64,000 nucleotides of DNA from Thermoanaerobacter wiegelii Rt8.B1 (GCF_000147695.2 NC_015958.1:1342501-1406500), one strand, 5' to 3'. Counted from the stretch's first letter, positions 1 to 9,985 are shown. Notes: a model not told the origin generated them from the letters alone. Numbers and translations are program-made.

Positions 1-511
1 GGGATTTTAATTTTTTTTCAATTATTTTTTTTATTATTTCAACTTCTTTTTCTTCAGGATAAAAATTGTTTAAGCTTTCTTGGATCAATTCTTTACTAAT
101 TCCTTTTTTTACAAGTTCGTAATAAATTTTTCGCCTACTATACAGTTGATTTATCTTTTGTTCTATAAATAATTTGGTATAAACTTCGTCATTGATATAG
201 TTATAGCTTTTCAGCTTTTCAATAACACTTTTTATAATATTCTCTTCAAAACCTTTTATTTCAAGCTTTTGAGAAAGTTCTTTTTCTGTTAACATTTTTC
301 TTGATAAAAGTTTAAATGCGTAGTCACTCGCTTGTCTTGTTGCAGTATAGTTTACATAATAATTATACTGTTCACTATCTAGTTCTTTTCCTTCCTTTAT
401 GCCTAAATAGATCAAATCTTCTAAATTGCAACTAAAGGCATATTCTCCATCTATGTAAACATTATATTGCGTTTTATTTTTTTTCTGCTTTTCTATAGTA
501 GTTATTATCAT
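1..511 (-). CDS. recX: Regulatory protein RecX (C-terminus beyond window edge)
   Basis: RecX binds RecA and its filaments and tunes recombinase activity. The frame starts at ATG 511, behind a good AAAAGGAG ribosome binding site, and stays open for 170 codons to base 1, so the C-terminus is outside the window. The product is charged and helical. The segment beginning ASDYAFKLLSRK is typical of the first three-helix repeat of RecX, and NYINDEVYTK of the second. It lies 43 nt after recA, the usual recA-recX order. The edge truncation is an artefact of the window and does not show gene damage. Confidence 0.88.
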   Translation of the reverse strand, partial: MIITTIEKQKKNKTQYNVYIDGEYAFSCNLEDLIYLGIKEGKELDSEQYNYYVNYTATRQASDYAFKLLSRKMLTEKELSQKLEIKGFEENIIKSVIEKLKSYNYINDEVYTKLFIEQKINQLYSRRKIYYELVKKGISKELIQESLNNFYPEEKEVEIIKKIIEKKLKS

Positions 512-529
512 GCTTATTTCTCCTTTTGT

Positions 530-555
530 AATAAAATAACCCCACAATAAGGGGT
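530..555 (-). terminator. Weak terminator-like hairpin between recA and recX
   Basis: Read on the minus strand, ACCCC (555-551) pairs with GGGGT (543-539) across a 7-nt loop, followed by the T-rich TATTTTATT. The stem is only 5 bp, so it would at most reduce read-through from recA into recX. Confidence 0.4.
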
Positions 556-1580
556 CATTCTACTATTGCATCAGGGGAGGATTTTATTTTATTATAAGCT
601 AGATTGAAATTTTCTCTAATTTTTCTTTCAATTTCATCTGCGATTTCTTTGTTTTCTTTTAAAAATTGCTTAGCGTTTTCTCTTCCTTGCCCTAATCGTA
701 TATCTCCATAGGAATACCAAGCACCACTTTTTTCAATTATGTCTATACTTGTGCCAATATCCAAAATGCTTCCTTCTCTTGAAATACCTTCTCCATACAT
801 TATATCGAATTCTGCTTGTTTAAAAGGCGGAGCAATTTTATTTTTTACAACTTTGACACGCGTTCTATTGCCGATTATCTCATTTCCCTGCTTTATTGCA
901 TCTACTTTTCTCACATCTAGTCTTATTGTGGCATAAAATTTCAGTGCTCTTCCTCCAGGGGTTGTTTCAGGATTTCCAAACATAACACCTACTTTTTCTC
1001 TAAGCTGGTTTATAAAGACCACAATAGTTTTAGACTTACTAGTAACCCCTGCTAATTTTCTCAAAGCTTGAGACATCAGTCTCGCTTGAAGCCCTACATG
1101 GCTATCTCCCATTTCACCATCAATCTCCGCCTTAGGTACTAAAGCAGCAACAGAGTCTATCACAATTATGTCAACAGCACCACTTCTAACAAGGGCTTCT
1201 GCAATTTCTAAGGCTTGTTCGCCCGTATCAGGCTGCGCCACCAATAAATCCTCAATATTGACCCCAAGATTTTTTGCATATACAGGATCAAGAGCATGTT
1301 CTGCATCTATAAAAGCACCCGTTCCTCCCATTTTTTGTGCTTCTGCTATCATATGTAGCGCTAAGGTAGTTTTTCCTGAAGACTCAGGGCCAAAAATTTC
1401 TATTATCCTTCCCCTTGGAACTCCTCCGACACCTAAAGCAATGTCTAATTCAAGAGAACCTGTAGGTATTACTTCTACATTCAATTTTGCAGTATCTCCC
1501 AATCTCATGATAGAGCCCTTGCCAAACTGCCTCTCTATCTGACTTATAGCCATTTCTAAAGCCTTTTGTTTTTCTATCAT
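555..1580 (-). CDS. recA: Recombinase RecA
   Basis: RecA is the DNA strand-exchange recombinase; it also triggers SOS induction by stimulating LexA self-cleavage. The protein is 341 aa, normal for the family. Walker A GPESSGKT is at residues 64-71, the Walker B strand ending IVID at about 137-142, and the loop motif NQLREK at 191-196. The start [10 protein letters not shown] is preceded by GGGAGGT. The gene has its own consensus promoter overlapping the end of cinA and a palindrome near the transcription start, which suggests damage-responsive control separate from the genes upstream. Confidence 0.98.
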   Translation of the reverse strand: MIEKQKALEMAISQIERQFGKGSIMRLGDTAKLNVEVIPTGSLELDIALGVGGVPRGRIIEIFGPESSGKTTLALHMIAEAQKMGGTGAFIDAEHALDPVYAKNLGVNIEDLLVAQPDTGEQALEIAEALVRSGAVDIIVIDSVAALVPKAEIDGEMGDSHVGLQARLMSQALRKLAGVTSKSKTIVVFINQLREKVGVMFGNPETTPGGRALKFYATIRLDVRKVDAIKQGNEIIGNRTRVKVVKNKIAPPFKQAEFDIMYGEGISREGSILDIGTSIDIIEKSGAWYSYGDIRLGQGRENAKQFLKENKEIADEIERKIRENFNLAYNKIKSSPDAIVE

Positions 1581-1600
1581 TTATTATTTACCTCCCAAGA

Positions 1601-1616
1601 ATACAAGGTATTGTAT
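1601..1616 (-). promoter_or_regulatory. Palindromic operator candidate in the recA 5' UTR
   Basis: ATACAA-N4-TTGTAT is a perfect 6-bp inverted repeat with a 4-bp spacer. It begins about 7 bp downstream of the recA -10 box, at the expected transcription start. That is a good place for a repressor. It is not the canonical Bacillus LexA box (GAAC-N4-GTTC), so the cognate regulator is unknown; a short RNA hairpin is the alternative. Confidence 0.4.
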
Positions 1617-1623
1617 TAAATTA

Positions 1624-1652
1624 ATTATATATTAAGGGACATAACTAGTCAA
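1624..1652 (-). promoter_or_regulatory. Sigma-A promoter of recA
   Basis: On the minus strand, TTGACT (1652-1647), a 17-bp spacer and a perfect TATAAT (1629-1624). The -35 box overlaps the cinA stop codon. This is the best promoter match I found in the window. Confidence 0.75.
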
Positions 1653-2886
1653 TTTTTATTCCCAGAAGATATCTTCTTACAATGTCTAAAGCATGTAGTA
1701 CTGTCCTCGTCCTTATTTTACTTCTATCACCACTTAACATTAGTTTTTTTACATAGACTTTTTCATTGGTAGCAAAACCCACATACACTAATCCTACGGG
1801 CTTTTCAGGTGTTCCACCTGTAGGTCCTGCAATTCCAGTAGTAGACAAACCAAAATCAGCATTGGCCAATTTTCTTATATTTTCTGCCATTTCTTTTGCT
1901 GTCTCATGGCTTACTGCTCCATAAGACTCTAAAGTAGATTTTCTAACCCCTAAGATATTTTCTTTAGCTTCATTGCTGTAAGAAACAACACCTAAATTAA
2001 AGACTTTTGAAGCCCCTGATACATCTGTTATCTTTTTTGCCAATAAACCACCTGTACAAGATTCAGAGACAGCAAGAGTTAATTTGTTTTTCTGTAGTAA
2101 TTTTATCACGACTTCTTCCATTTCTTCCTCATCTACAGCGTATATATAGTCACCTATGATACCTCTAATCCTTGATTCCATATCCTCAATCATTTCTAAA
2201 ATTTCTTTGTCATCATGTCCTTTTGCAGTTATTCTCAAAGTTACGTATCCATCACCTACTAAAGGAGCAACAGTAGGATTAGAATTAAACAAAAGAGGTT
2301 TTACCATTTCCTCTACTTTTGATTCACCTAAGCCAAATATTTTGATTACTCGAGACTTTATAGTTTCATTAGTTTTGCTTTTAAGATAAGGATATACAGA
2401 TTCCTCAAACATCGGAATTAGCTCAGAAGGTGGACCAGGCAAAATTATGATGATTTTGTTATCTTTTTCTATTATACAGCCAGGAGCTGTTCCATTTTTA
2501 TTTGGCAAGATTTTTGCACCTTCTGGGAAAAAGGCTTGTTTGAAGTTGTTCATGGTAGGTGTTTGTCCTACTTTTTCAAAAAATCTTATTATCTCTTCTT
2601 TTGCTTCTAGATTTTCTACAAGAGGAATACCTAAAAAAGAAGCCACTGTCTCTTTTGTAATGTCATCAACAGTAGGGCCTAATCCACCTGTTGTTATTAT
2701 AAGGTCAGAGCGGTTAAAAGCGATATTTAAACATTCTTTTAATCTTTCTTCGTTATCTCCAACGTTAGTATGGAAATATATATCTATGCCCAAAAGAGCC
2801 AATTTTTCAGATAAATATTTAGCGTTAGTATTTAAAATTTGTCCTAATAAAAGCTCTGTGCCAACAGAAATAATTTCTCCTTTCAA
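1645..2886 (-). CDS. cinA: CinA family protein (nicotinamide-nucleotide amidase / competence-damage protein)
   Basis: CinA combines an N-terminal MoCF/COG1058 domain (about residues 1-170, opening MKGEIISVGTELLLG) with a C-terminal PncC-type domain (about 255-410). The latter carries SESCTGG and TTGIAGPTGG, the pocket that deamidates NMN for pyridine-nucleotide recycling. At 413 aa it is full length. The start is TTG at 2886 with GAGGTG upstream. The order pgsA-cinA-recA is common in Firmicutes, and in some species cinA-recA is competence-linked. Confidence 0.95.
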   Translation of the reverse strand: MKGEIISVGTELLLGQILNTNAKYLSEKLALLGIDIYFHTNVGDNEERLKECLNIAFNRSDLIITTGGLGPTVDDITKETVASFLGIPLVENLEAKEEIIRFFEKVGQTPTMNNFKQAFFPEGAKILPNKNGTAPGCIIEKDNKIIIILPGPPSELIPMFEESVYPYLKSKTNETIKSRVIKIFGLGESKVEEMVKPLLFNSNPTVAPLVGDGYVTLRITAKGHDDKEILEMIEDMESRIRGIIGDYIYAVDEEEMEEVVIKLLQKNKLTLAVSESCTGGLLAKKITDVSGASKVFNLGVVSYSNEAKENILGVRKSTLESYGAVSHETAKEMAENIRKLANADFGLSTTGIAGPTGGTPEKPVGLVYVGFATNEKVYVKKLMLSGDRSKIRTRTVLHALDIVRRYLLGIKID

Positions 2887-2899
2887 TTAAAACACCTCT

Positions 2900-3436
2900 T
2901 TAATCTTTGAATAAATTTTTAGATTTTATAATATAATCTACACCCGAATAAATTGTCAAAATTAAAGCTATATACACCATTATAGTGTCGAAGGGAAAAT
3001 TCATAAGGCTAAAAGGGTAATTATTAAGCATCAGTGCAATTACTGCTATCATTTGAAAAGTAGTTTTGTATTTCCCGTAATTACTGGCAGCAATGACAAT
3101 TCCCTTATCAGCAGCAACTGTCCTAACACCTGTTATTAAAAATTCCCTTGCTAATATAACTACTACAATCCAACTTTGAATGCGTCCCATTTGTACTAAG
3201 GCTATTAAAGCAGAAGAAACCATTATTTTGTCTACCAGTGGGTCCATAAGTTTCCCAAAATTAGTTATTTGATTAAACTTTCTTGCCACATATCCATCAA
3301 ATTTGTCGGTCAATGCTGCAAGTGCAAATATTCCTGCAGCTATAAAATCATTGTAGGGCCCTCTGACAAGCATAAAAAACATAAAAATAGGTATTAAAAA
3401 AAGTCTTAACATTGTAAGTTTGTTTGCTAAGTTCAT
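2900..3436 (-). CDS. pgsA: CDP-diacylglycerol--glycerol-3-phosphate 3-phosphatidyltransferase
   Basis: This membrane enzyme makes phosphatidylglycerol-phosphate from CDP-diacylglycerol and glycerol-3-phosphate, the first committed step to phosphatidylglycerol and cardiolipin. The CDP-alcohol phosphatidyltransferase signature DGxxAR-x8-GxxxDxxxD is intact (DGYVAR followed by GKLMDPLVD), and the rest is mostly hydrophobic helices. Length, 178 aa, is normal. Its ATG overlaps the rimO stop by one base, so translation is probably coupled; GGTGGGGG serves as ribosome binding site. Confidence 0.96.
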   Translation of the reverse strand: MNLANKLTMLRLFLIPIFMFFMLVRGPYNDFIAAGIFALAALTDKFDGYVARKFNQITNFGKLMDPLVDKIMVSSALIALVQMGRIQSWIVVVILAREFLITGVRTVAADKGIVIAASNYGKYKTTFQMIAVIALMLNNYPFSLMNFPFDTIMVYIALILTIYSGVDYIIKSKNLFKD

Positions 3437-4746
3437 TAATATTCCCCCACCAAATCGTACTCATAGGCATCTGTTATAGTTGCTACCACAAAATCTCCAG
3501 CTTTGAGTTTTTTGTCGCTTTTTACATAAACAACACCATCAATCTCAGGGGCATCCATATAACTTCTGCCATAATATATTCCATCTTCAAAACCTTCAAT
3601 TAATACCTCTAACTGCTTCCCTATTTTTGAAAGATTATGCTGATAGGAAATCTCTTTTTGTATTTCCATCAATTCTTGTTGTCTTTTAATTTTGACATTC
3701 TTTTTAATTTGGGGCTTCATATAATACGATTTAGTTCCCTCTTCTCGAGAATATGTGAAAACTCCTACTCTTTCAAACCTTTTTTCTTTTACAAATTGTT
3801 TTAAATCCTCAAATTCTTCTTCTGTTTCTCCAGGAAAGCCTACCATAAAAGTAGTGCGTATTACCATGTTTGGAATGCTACGCAATCTACTTATAACCTC
3901 TTCTATTTTTTGTCTATTAGTATTTCTATTCATTCTTTTTAGGACTTCATCATGAGAATGTTGTAGCGGAATATCAATATATTTTACTATTTTTTCATTG
4001 TTTTTTATCTCTTCAACAAGTTCTTCTGTTACACTATCAGGATATGCATAAAGTAACCTAATCCACTTTAAACCATCAATCTTAGAAATTTCTTTTAAAA
4101 GTTGGGGCAGCATAAATTTTTTATAAACGTCTACTCCATATTTTGTAGTGTCTTGAGCAATGAGTATAAGTTCTTTTGCACCTTTTTTGACGAGTTCCTC
4201 GGCTTCTCTAAGTATGTCCTCCATTTTGCGACTTCTGTATCTTCCTCTAATCTTTGGAATTATGCAAAAAGAACAAGCATTGCTGCAACCTTCTGCAATT
4301 TTTAAATAGGTGTAATAATTTGGCGTAGTTAAAATGCGCTGTATTCCTTCATCATTTAGTAAATTAGCGTGTCCATATTCTAAAACAGTTTTTCCTTTTT
4401 CTATTTCTTCTATTACTTCTGCAATTTTGGGGAAATCTCCAGTGCCAATTACTGCATCTAATTCGGGAAGTTCTTTTAATAATTCTTTATTATATCTTTC
4501 AGACAAGCAACCAGTTGCAATAAGGTATTTTAGCCTGCGGTTTTTGAGTTTTCCCATCTCAATGATGTACTCTATCGACTCTCTTTTTGCATCCTCTATA
4601 AAGCCACAAGTATTTATAATGAGTATGTCAGCTTTATTTTTATCATTTACTATGTTATAACCTTTTTCTTTTAAAATTGCTAACATTTTTTCCGAATCAA
4701 CTGTGTTTTTGGGACATCCAAGGGATATAATTCCTACATTTTTCAT
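3436..4746 (-). CDS. rimO: Ribosomal protein S12 methylthiotransferase RimO
   Basis: RimO is a radical-SAM methylthiotransferase that modifies an aspartate of ribosomal protein S12. The N-terminal UPF0004 domain has its three cluster cysteines in LGCPKN, NTCGF and TGCLSE. The radical-SAM motif is CSNACSFC, and a C-terminal TRAM domain follows. Two ATGs are close together (4752 and 4746). I chose 4746 because AAAGGA is then about 8 nt upstream, whereas the first ATG almost touches it. MiaB is the main alternative, but [11 protein letters not shown] favours RimO. Confidence 0.93.
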   Translation of the reverse strand: MKNVGIISLGCPKNTVDSEKMLAILKEKGYNIVNDKNKADILIINTCGFIEDAKRESIEYIIEMGKLKNRRLKYLIATGCLSERYNKELLKELPELDAVIGTGDFPKIAEVIEEIEKGKTVLEYGHANLLNDEGIQRILTTPNYYTYLKIAEGCSNACSFCIIPKIRGRYRSRKMEDILREAEELVKKGAKELILIAQDTTKYGVDVYKKFMLPQLLKEISKIDGLKWIRLLYAYPDSVTEELVEEIKNNEKIVKYIDIPLQHSHDEVLKRMNRNTNRQKIEEVISRLRSIPNMVIRTTFMVGFPGETEEEFEDLKQFVKEKRFERVGVFTYSREEGTKSYYMKPQIKKNVKIKRQQELMEIQKEISYQHNLSKIGKQLEVLIEGFEDGIYYGRSYMDAPEIDGVVYVKSDKKLKAGDFVVATITDAYEYDLVGEY

Positions 4747-4775
4747 CTGCATTTCCTTTCTATTTTAAGATTCTT

Positions 4776-6032
4776 CTAATATTTTTTTATTTCTTCTTTT
4801 GATAGAAGAATTTGCCTTGGCTTAGAACCATCATAACCGCTTATAATACCTTTTTGCTCTAATTGATCTATAATTCGGGCAGCTCTCGCGTACCCAATTC
4901 TTAATCTTCTTTGTAACATTGAAATAGAAGCTTGCCCTGTTTCTAAAATTACAGAAATAGCATCTTCTAATAACTCATCCTCTTGTTGTTCAAAAATTTT
5001 TCCATTTGTCTTTTCCTCAATTTCTATTTCTTCGTACTGAGGCTTAGAATGATTTTTTAAGAAATTTACTACAGCTTCTACTTCTTCTTCAGAGATAAAA
5101 GCTCCTTGAATTCGCATAGGTTTTGCTGCTCCTATAGGGTTAAAAAGCATATCGCCTTTTCCTAAAAGTTTTTCTGCACCTGTCATATCCAAGATTGTTC
5201 TTGAGTCAATTTGAGAAGATACAGCAAAAGAAATCCTTGAAGGGATGTTGGCTTTAATAACTCCCGTTATTACATCAACAGAGGGTCTTTGGGTAGCAAT
5301 GACCAAATGAATGCCAGCTGCTCTTGCCATTTGAGCTAACCTAAATATATATTCTTCTACTTCTGCAGGAGAGACCATCATTAAGTCAGAAAGCTCATCA
5401 ATTATGATTACAATTTTATATAAGCTGTTTTCTTTGTATTTTTCGTTATAGCTGTCTATATCTCTAACTCCATATTGGGCAAATAAATTATAACGCTTAG
5501 TCATTTCTTGTACTGCCCAATTTAAGACACCGGCTGCCTTTTTAGGGTCTGTGACAACCGGAGTTAAGAGATGAGGAATGCCGTTGTAAATATTAAGTTC
5601 TACTACTTTTGGATCTATCAATATCATTTTCACCTGTTGTGGAGGGGCTTTGTATAACAAACTCACTATAAGAGAATTTATGCAAACACTTTTACCAGAA
5701 CCTGTAGCACCTGCAATGAGCAAATGAGGCATTTTAGATAAATCTGCTATGACAATATTACCAGCGATATCCTTTCCTAAACCAATTGCTAAGCCTGATT
5801 TAAAATTTCTAAACTTTTTGCTATCTATTACTTCTCTCAAATATACTGGAGCTATTTTATCATTTGGGACTTCTATTCCAATAGCAGATTTACCAGGAAT
5901 CGGCGCTTCTATTCTCACAGAAGGCGCAGCTAGACTTAAAGCAATGTCATCTGTTAGACTCACAATTCTGCTAACTTTGACTCCTGCACTAGGTTGCAAT
6001 TCAAAACGAGTAATTGCAGGCCCCTTTGTCAC
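4776..6032 (-). CDS. ftsK: DNA translocase FtsK/SpoIIIE, motor and gamma part (downstream of a frameshift)
   Basis: This is the motor half of the FtsK/SpoIIIE DNA pump that moves chromosomes through division or sporulation septa. It has the beta motor with Walker A GATGSGKS (ORF residues 108-115) and a C-terminal winged-helix gamma domain (about 355-418) that would read orienting sequences. The true reading continues upstream of the apparent GTG start (6032) as [17 protein letters not shown], up to an A7 run at 6080-6086, where it falls out of frame with the membrane half (6077-6889). One extra A joins the halves into a protein of about 700 aa. Confidence 0.92.
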   Translation of the reverse strand: MTKGPAITRFELQPSAGVKVSRIVSLTDDIALSLAAPSVRIEAPIPGKSAIGIEVPNDKIAPVYLREVIDSKKFRNFKSGLAIGLGKDIAGNIVIADLSKMPHLLIAGATGSGKSVCINSLIVSLLYKAPPQQVKMILIDPKVVELNIYNGIPHLLTPVVTDPKKAAGVLNWAVQEMTKRYNLFAQYGVRDIDSYNEKYKENSLYKIVIIIDELSDLMMVSPAEVEEYIFRLAQMARAAGIHLVIATQRPSVDVITGVIKANIPSRISFAVSSQIDSRTILDMTGAEKLLGKGDMLFNPIGAAKPMRIQGAFISEEEVEAVVNFLKNHSKPQYEEIEIEEKTNGKIFEQQEDELLEDAISVILETGQASISMLQRRLRIGYARAARIIDQLEQKGIISGYDGSKPRQILLSKEEIKKY

Positions 6033-6076
6033 TTGGATAACTTTTGCATCAACTCCGAAGTTTTTAAGGGTGTCTT

Positions 6077-6889
6077 CTATTTTTTTACTTTCTCCATTAA
6101 CACTTCATTTTTTATTTTTGGTGGGGGAATTGCCTCTTTTAAAAGGGTTATAGGAGGAGGAAGATACTCGCTTTCTATAACCTCTTCTTTATCTTTTGTA
6201 CCTTTTTCATAGATTTTTCTTTCTTCTTCTACTTGTTCAATTATATCGATTGTTCTATTTTTTTCTGTTATATTTTCTTCAATTAAAGGTGTGAAATCCT
6301 CCTGAGAAGTAGAGGTAGAAATTACTTCCTTCTCATGGTCTGTTTTTTTTATCTTTTTTTTACGTTGTTTAAACTTCTGATAGGAAGATTCCATCAGGTT
6401 TACGATAGATACATTTGTAATAAGCACTATAAAAATTGCCAAAGAAGAAAACAATAATATATAGCTTCCTGTGATACCCAAAAGTTTTACTAGAAAATAT
6501 ACCAGTAAGGCAGCAACAACTCCTCCACCCATATTGTTTATACCATTAGTGTAAGCAGCTAAAATATAATTTTTTAATCCTTCATTAGAAGGGAAATAAT
6601 ACAAATGATCTAAACTTATGAGGGTTAGAAAAAGTCCAAAAAGTGCTGCAGCTTTATGTAATTTTATAAAATCTCGATTATTGAAAAGAAACATCAACGC
6701 AAATACTAAAAGTAAAGCAGATACAACATAAGAACCTATCCCAAAAGAACCCTTTAAAAAAATTCCTATGTTTTTACCTATAGCACCAGTTGTATCTGTA
6801 TAAAGGCTTAAAAAAGAAATAAGTGTAAAAGCCAAAAATATAATTCCAATGATTTCGTTTTTGAGAGACTTTTGTTTTTTATCAATCAT
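6077..6889 (-). CDS. ftsK: DNA translocase FtsK/SpoIIIE, N-terminal membrane part (upstream of a frameshift)
   Basis: This is the membrane anchor and linker of the FtsK/SpoIIIE translocase. About four hydrophobic segments lie within residues 15-165, followed by a charged linker rich in K and E. The ATG at 6889 has AGGTGG upstream; a GTG nine bases earlier lies inside that ribosome binding site. Translation stops at TAG just after an A7 run (minus-strand view of 6080-6086), while the motor half continues in the -1 frame. By itself it would be a membrane stub without ATPase. Confidence 0.9.
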   Translation of the reverse strand: MIDKKQKSLKNEIIGIIFLAFTLISFLSLYTDTTGAIGKNIGIFLKGSFGIGSYVVSALLLVFALMFLFNNRDFIKLHKAAALFGLFLTLISLDHLYYFPSNEGLKNYILAAYTNGINNMGGGVVAALLVYFLVKLLGITGSYILLFSSLAIFIVLITNVSIVNLMESSYQKFKQRKKKIKKTDHEKEVISTSTSQEDFTPLIEENITEKNRTIDIIEQVEEERKIYEKGTKDKEEVIESEYLPPPITLLKEAIPPPKIKNEVLMEKVKK

Positions 6890-6922
6890 ATATACCACCT
6901 GTTTATAATTTCTTCTATAAAA

Positions 6923-6951
6923 ATTTTAGTATTAATTATGTAAAATAGCAA
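6923..6951 (-). promoter_or_regulatory. Candidate sigma-A promoter of ftsK
   Basis: TTGCTA (6951-6946), a 17-bp spacer and TAAAAT (6928-6923) on the minus strand, directly after the terminator of the tepA-ylzJ unit and 34 bp before the ftsK ATG. Confidence 0.5.
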
Positions 6952-6952
6952 C

Positions 6953-6990
6953 AAAAAAATAGATGTGCTAATTTTTTAAACACATCTATT
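6953..6990 (-). terminator. Rho-independent terminator after ylzJ
   Basis: On the minus strand, a perfect 10-bp stem AATAGATGTG/CACATCTATT (6990-6981 with 6967-6958), a 13-nt loop and a T-tract running through 6953. It ends the tepA-ylzJ unit ahead of ftsK. Confidence 0.8.
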
Positions 6991-7007
6991 ATAACACAAA
7001 AATTTTT

Positions 7008-7217
7008 CTAATAAATACTTATCATGCTTCCTGGAGTATATTTTGCGTCTAGGTAATCAAAAGGATTAGTAGAATACATTCTTTGAATTATATAATTTCC
7101 ATTTGAGAGTTTTTCTACTACTAACTGCTTATTCCCCATCTTTAGTTCTATGTAATTGGTGGGTATATCTTCTCTTTTTTCAAAAATTAATTCATAGGGA
7201 ATTATTGTATATAACAT
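7008..7217 (-). CDS. YlzJ-like small protein
   Basis: A 69-aa protein resembling the YlzJ family, which sits between tepA and spoIIIE/ftsK in Bacillus and relatives. The N-terminus [12 protein letters not shown] is the recognisable part; the biochemical role is not known. Its ATG overlaps the stop of tepA at 7217, so the two are probably translationally coupled. A strong terminator follows. No membrane segment or metal motif is visible. Confidence 0.75.
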   Translation of the reverse strand: MLYTIIPYELIFEKREDIPTNYIELKMGNKQLVVEKLSNGNYIIQRMYSTNPFDYLDAKYTPGSMISIY

Positions 7218-7933
7218 TATTCTTCACCTTTCTTTTTTTCTCTTTCTTCTATCATATTGTGTAACCTCTTTAAAGCTTCTTTGATACCCCCTATTTCGTC
7301 AATCAAACCGTAATCTACTGCTTCTTTTCCAACTAAGATTGTTCCTATGTCGTTGGCTAATTCTCCAGTTTTAAGCATAAGCTTCATAAAAGTATCTCTT
7401 TTTATTTTTGAATTTCGCACAATAAACTCTACTATTCTATCTTGCATTTTGTTGAAATAATCAAAAGTTTGGGGAACTCCTACTATTAATCCTGTCATTC
7501 TGATAGGGTGTATTGTCATGGTAGCACTTGGCACTATGTAAGAATAATTTGCTGAAACTGCTAAAGGCACCCCGATACTGTGACCTCCACCTAATACTAT
7601 AGATACAGTAGGCTTAGAAAGGCTTGCTATCATTTCTGCAATAGCAAGACCTGCTTCCACATCTCCTCCTACAGTATTTAATAAAATCAAAACTCCTTTT
7701 ATATTAGGGTTTTCTTCTATTGCTACCAATTGTGGTATTATGTGTTCATATTTTGTGGTTTTGTTTTGTGGAGGCAGTATCATGTGGCCTTCAATTTGCC
7801 CTATTATAGTAAGACAATGAATATTGCTTTCAAAATTAGGTACGTTTGTCTGGCCTAAATTTTTTAAATTCTCCTGAACATGTGGTAAAGTCTGAGGTTG
7901 TTCTGTTTCTTCATTTTTTAAAAAATTGCTCAT
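7217..7933 (-). CDS. tepA: ClpP-class serine protease TepA
   Basis: TepA is a cytosolic ClpP/crotonase-fold protease; in Bacillus it has been linked to protein translocation and sporulation. The mature frame of 238 aa starts at ATG 7933 ([12 protein letters not shown]) with AGGAG upstream. An in-frame upstream extension runs through a terminator hairpin and is not credible. The fold is marked by [17 protein letters not shown], the nucleophile region GGGHSIGVP and the histidine in MTIHPI. It is followed by ylzJ with overlap. Confidence 0.9.
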   Translation of the reverse strand: MSNFLKNEETEQPQTLPHVQENLKNLGQTNVPNFESNIHCLTIIGQIEGHMILPPQNKTTKYEHIIPQLVAIEENPNIKGVLILLNTVGGDVEAGLAIAEMIASLSKPTVSIVLGGGHSIGVPLAVSANYSYIVPSATMTIHPIRMTGLIVGVPQTFDYFNKMQDRIVEFIVRNSKIKRDTFMKLMLKTGELANDIGTILVGKEAVDYGLIDEIGGIKEALKRLHNMIEEREKKKGEE

Positions 7934-7960
7934 CTTTATCACGCTCCTAATAATTAGTAT

Positions 7961-7986
7961 AAAAAAAAGCGCAATAGTATGCGCTT
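7961..7986 (-). terminator. Rho-independent terminator after the aspartokinase gene
   Basis: On the minus strand AAGCGCA (7986-7980), a 6-nt loop and TGCGCTT (7973-7967), followed by six more T. It lies only 27 bp before the tepA ATG, so tepA must depend on read-through or on a promoter inside the dapG end. Confidence 0.8.
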
Positions 7987-7991
7987 CCCTT

Positions 7992-9188
7992 TTAAAGATT
8001 AAATTCGTCATGTAGAACTCTAACTGCTTCTTCAGCTTTATCTTGACTTACAAGGCAAGAAATAGTATTATGAGAGTCAGCTGTTTGATAAATTTCTATA
8101 TTATGCCTTGATAATGCCTTTATTACTCTTGCCATTACTCCTGGAACGCCTCTTATTCTATTACCAATTATAGAGACTTTTGAGCAATTAGTTCTGTAGG
8201 AATATTTTATATTGTTTTCTTCAAGAAGTTTTTGTAACTTTTTAAAATCCATCTCTGATATTGTAAAAACTTGTTTTTCAGGAAAAATATTAATAAGGTC
8301 AATGCTTATTTTTTCTTCTGCAATTGTTTCGAATATACTTTCTGCATTTTCACTGTTTTCTAGCACGATTTGAACTCTATGGTCCATATTGGCAATTCCA
8401 GTGACTAATTTGTCTATATCGTAAATATTATCGTAAGCCTCATTATATTGAGTTATAATGGTACCTGGACTGTCTGACATGGTATTTTTTATAACAAGGG
8501 GTATATTACCTCTCATTGCTATTTCTACCGCTCTAGGATGTACTACCCTTGCTCCTTGTTCTGCAAATTGGAATACTTCATTATAACTTATTTTTTTCAA
8601 AATATGAGCTTTTGAAACAATGCGAGGATCTGCTGTCATTATTCCATCTACATCTGTATATATTTCTACCGCGGAAGCTTTTAGAGCTTCACCTAAAAGA
8701 GCAGCAGTTGTATCACTGCCTCCTCGCCCTAACGTAGTTAAATCTCCTTCTTCTGTGATACCTTGAAAACCTGCTACTACAGGAATAATTCCCTCTTTTA
8801 AACTTTCTAAAAGTCTTGTTGGTTCTACTTTTATAATTTCCGCATTGCCAAAATTATCATCTGTTATAATGCCTGCTTGTCCTCCGGTAAATACTTTTGC
8901 TTTATAACCCTTCTTTGATAGGGTTGCAGCAAAAGTCACACTGGAGATTATTTCACCACAATTCATCAATAAATCTAATTCTCGTTTTGAAATATTGCTA
9001 TCTATTGATTTAACCATGTTTATTAGAGTGTCTGTGGCATAAGGATCTCCATTTCTTCCCATTGCAGAAACTACTACTACCACGCTAAAACCGTTTTTAA
9101 CTGCCTCAATTACTTTTGAGGCAGCCTTCTCTCTTCTCTCAGGTGTTGATACAGAAGTTCCACCAAATTTTTGTACCAATATTTTCAC
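7992..9188 (-). CDS. dapG: Aspartate kinase
   Basis: Aspartokinase phosphorylates L-aspartate, the first step to lysine, diaminopimelate, threonine and methionine. The kinase domain opens with KFGGTSV and contains a TDVDGI segment ([12 protein letters not shown]). Two ACT domains occupy about residues 265-398 for amino-acid feedback. The protein is 398 aa and monofunctional, matching the dapG-type enzyme that sits with tepA, ymxH and mlpA in Bacillus. The start is GTG 9188 with AAAGGA upstream. Which amino acid inhibits it cannot be told from the sequence. Confidence 0.93.
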   Translation of the reverse strand: MKILVQKFGGTSVSTPERREKAASKVIEAVKNGFSVVVVVSAMGRNGDPYATDTLINMVKSIDSNISKRELDLLMNCGEIISSVTFAATLSKKGYKAKVFTGGQAGIITDDNFGNAEIIKVEPTRLLESLKEGIIPVVAGFQGITEEGDLTTLGRGGSDTTAALLGEALKASAVEIYTDVDGIMTADPRIVSKAHILKKISYNEVFQFAEQGARVVHPRAVEIAMRGNIPLVIKNTMSDSPGTIITQYNEAYDNIYDIDKLVTGIANMDHRVQIVLENSENAESIFETIAEEKISIDLINIFPEKQVFTISEMDFKKLQKLLEENNIKYSYRTNCSKVSIIGNRIRGVPGVMARVIKALSRHNIEIYQTADSHNTISCLVSQDKAEEAVRVLHDEFNL

Positions 9189-9237
9189 GTTCTCATCCTT
9201 TCCTTTTGAAGGTATCTAAGTTGAGACATTTTATATT

Positions 9238-9266
9238 ATTATACTTCATTAAAGTGATAAAGAAAA
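9238..9266 (-). promoter_or_regulatory. Weak candidate promoter of dapG
   Basis: A perfect TATAAT (9243-9238) lies in the 87-bp gap upstream of dapG, but the best -35 at 17 bp is TTTTCT, a poor match. It is supported only by the -10 box and its position. Confidence 0.3.
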
Positions 9267-9275
9267 GTAATATTT

Positions 9276-9527
9276 TTAATAAAACCGTCTTTTCTTTTCT
9301 TCGAATTCCACAATAAGCATATCGTCACCAATTTTTCTTATAGAGTCCCAACTTATTTCAATATAGTTTGTCTTTCCTCTAAATAAACCTTTTGATTCAT
9401 ATACTATTATTGAATGAATCCTTCCTGTTTCTTCATCAATAACTAAATCTGAATCTTCTACTAATCCCCATCTTCTTCCATCCGTTAAATTTACAATTTC
9501 TTTATTTCCAAATTCGCTTAACCGCAT
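9276..9527 (-). CDS. YlmC/YmxH family PRC-barrel protein
   Basis: An 83-aa protein of the YlmC/YmxH family, a small PRC-barrel-like fold conserved in spore formers. The pattern MRLSEFGNKEIVNLTDGRRWG then GRIHSIIVYE is characteristic. Its function is unknown; in Bacillus ymxH lies beside mlpA and the dipicolinate genes. Here it follows dut by 11 bp with AAGGAGGGG as ribosome binding site, so it is probably co-transcribed with mlpA and dut. Confidence 0.85.
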   Translation of the reverse strand: MRLSEFGNKEIVNLTDGRRWGLVEDSDLVIDEETGRIHSIIVYESKGLFRGKTNYIEISWDSIRKIGDDMLIVEFEEKKRRFY

Positions 9528-9538
9528 AGAACCCCTCC

Positions 9539-9985
9539 TTATATACCGGTATGGCCAAATCCTCCTTCATCTCTTTTAGTTTCTGAAAGGATTTCTGCCT
9601 CGACTATTGTTGGTCTTACTATTTGATTGATTACCATTTGAGCAATTCTTTGTCCCCTTGCGATTTTGACTGCTTCTTTTCCTAAATTGATGACTATCAA
9701 TTTTATTTCTCCTCTGTAATCGGAATCAATTGTACCAGGAGTATTTAAAAGAGTTATTCCGTAGTTTAAAGCTAGGCCGCTTCTTGGCCTTATTTGGGCC
9801 TCAAAATTTGGAGGAAGTTCAATTTGTATACCTGTTGGAATTAGTTTTATTTCGCCAGGTTGTAATATGACTTCCTCTTTAACATTAGCATATAAATCCA
9901 TGCCAGCGGCTCCTTCACTCATATAAGCAGGCAAAGGTAAGTCTTTAGCATCATCAGTTTTTTTAATCTTAAGTATTATGGACAT
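9539..9985 (-). CDS. dut: dUTP diphosphatase
   Basis: This enzyme hydrolyses dUTP to dUMP and pyrophosphate, keeping uracil out of DNA and feeding dTMP synthesis. The trimeric dUTPase motifs are all present: AAGMDLYA (motif 1), RPRSGLA (2), [14 protein letters not shown] (3), RIAQMVI (4) and [10 protein letters not shown] (5). At 148 aa it is full length. The start overlaps the 3' end of the M16 peptidase gene by 17 bp, indicating a shared transcript. Confidence 0.96.
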
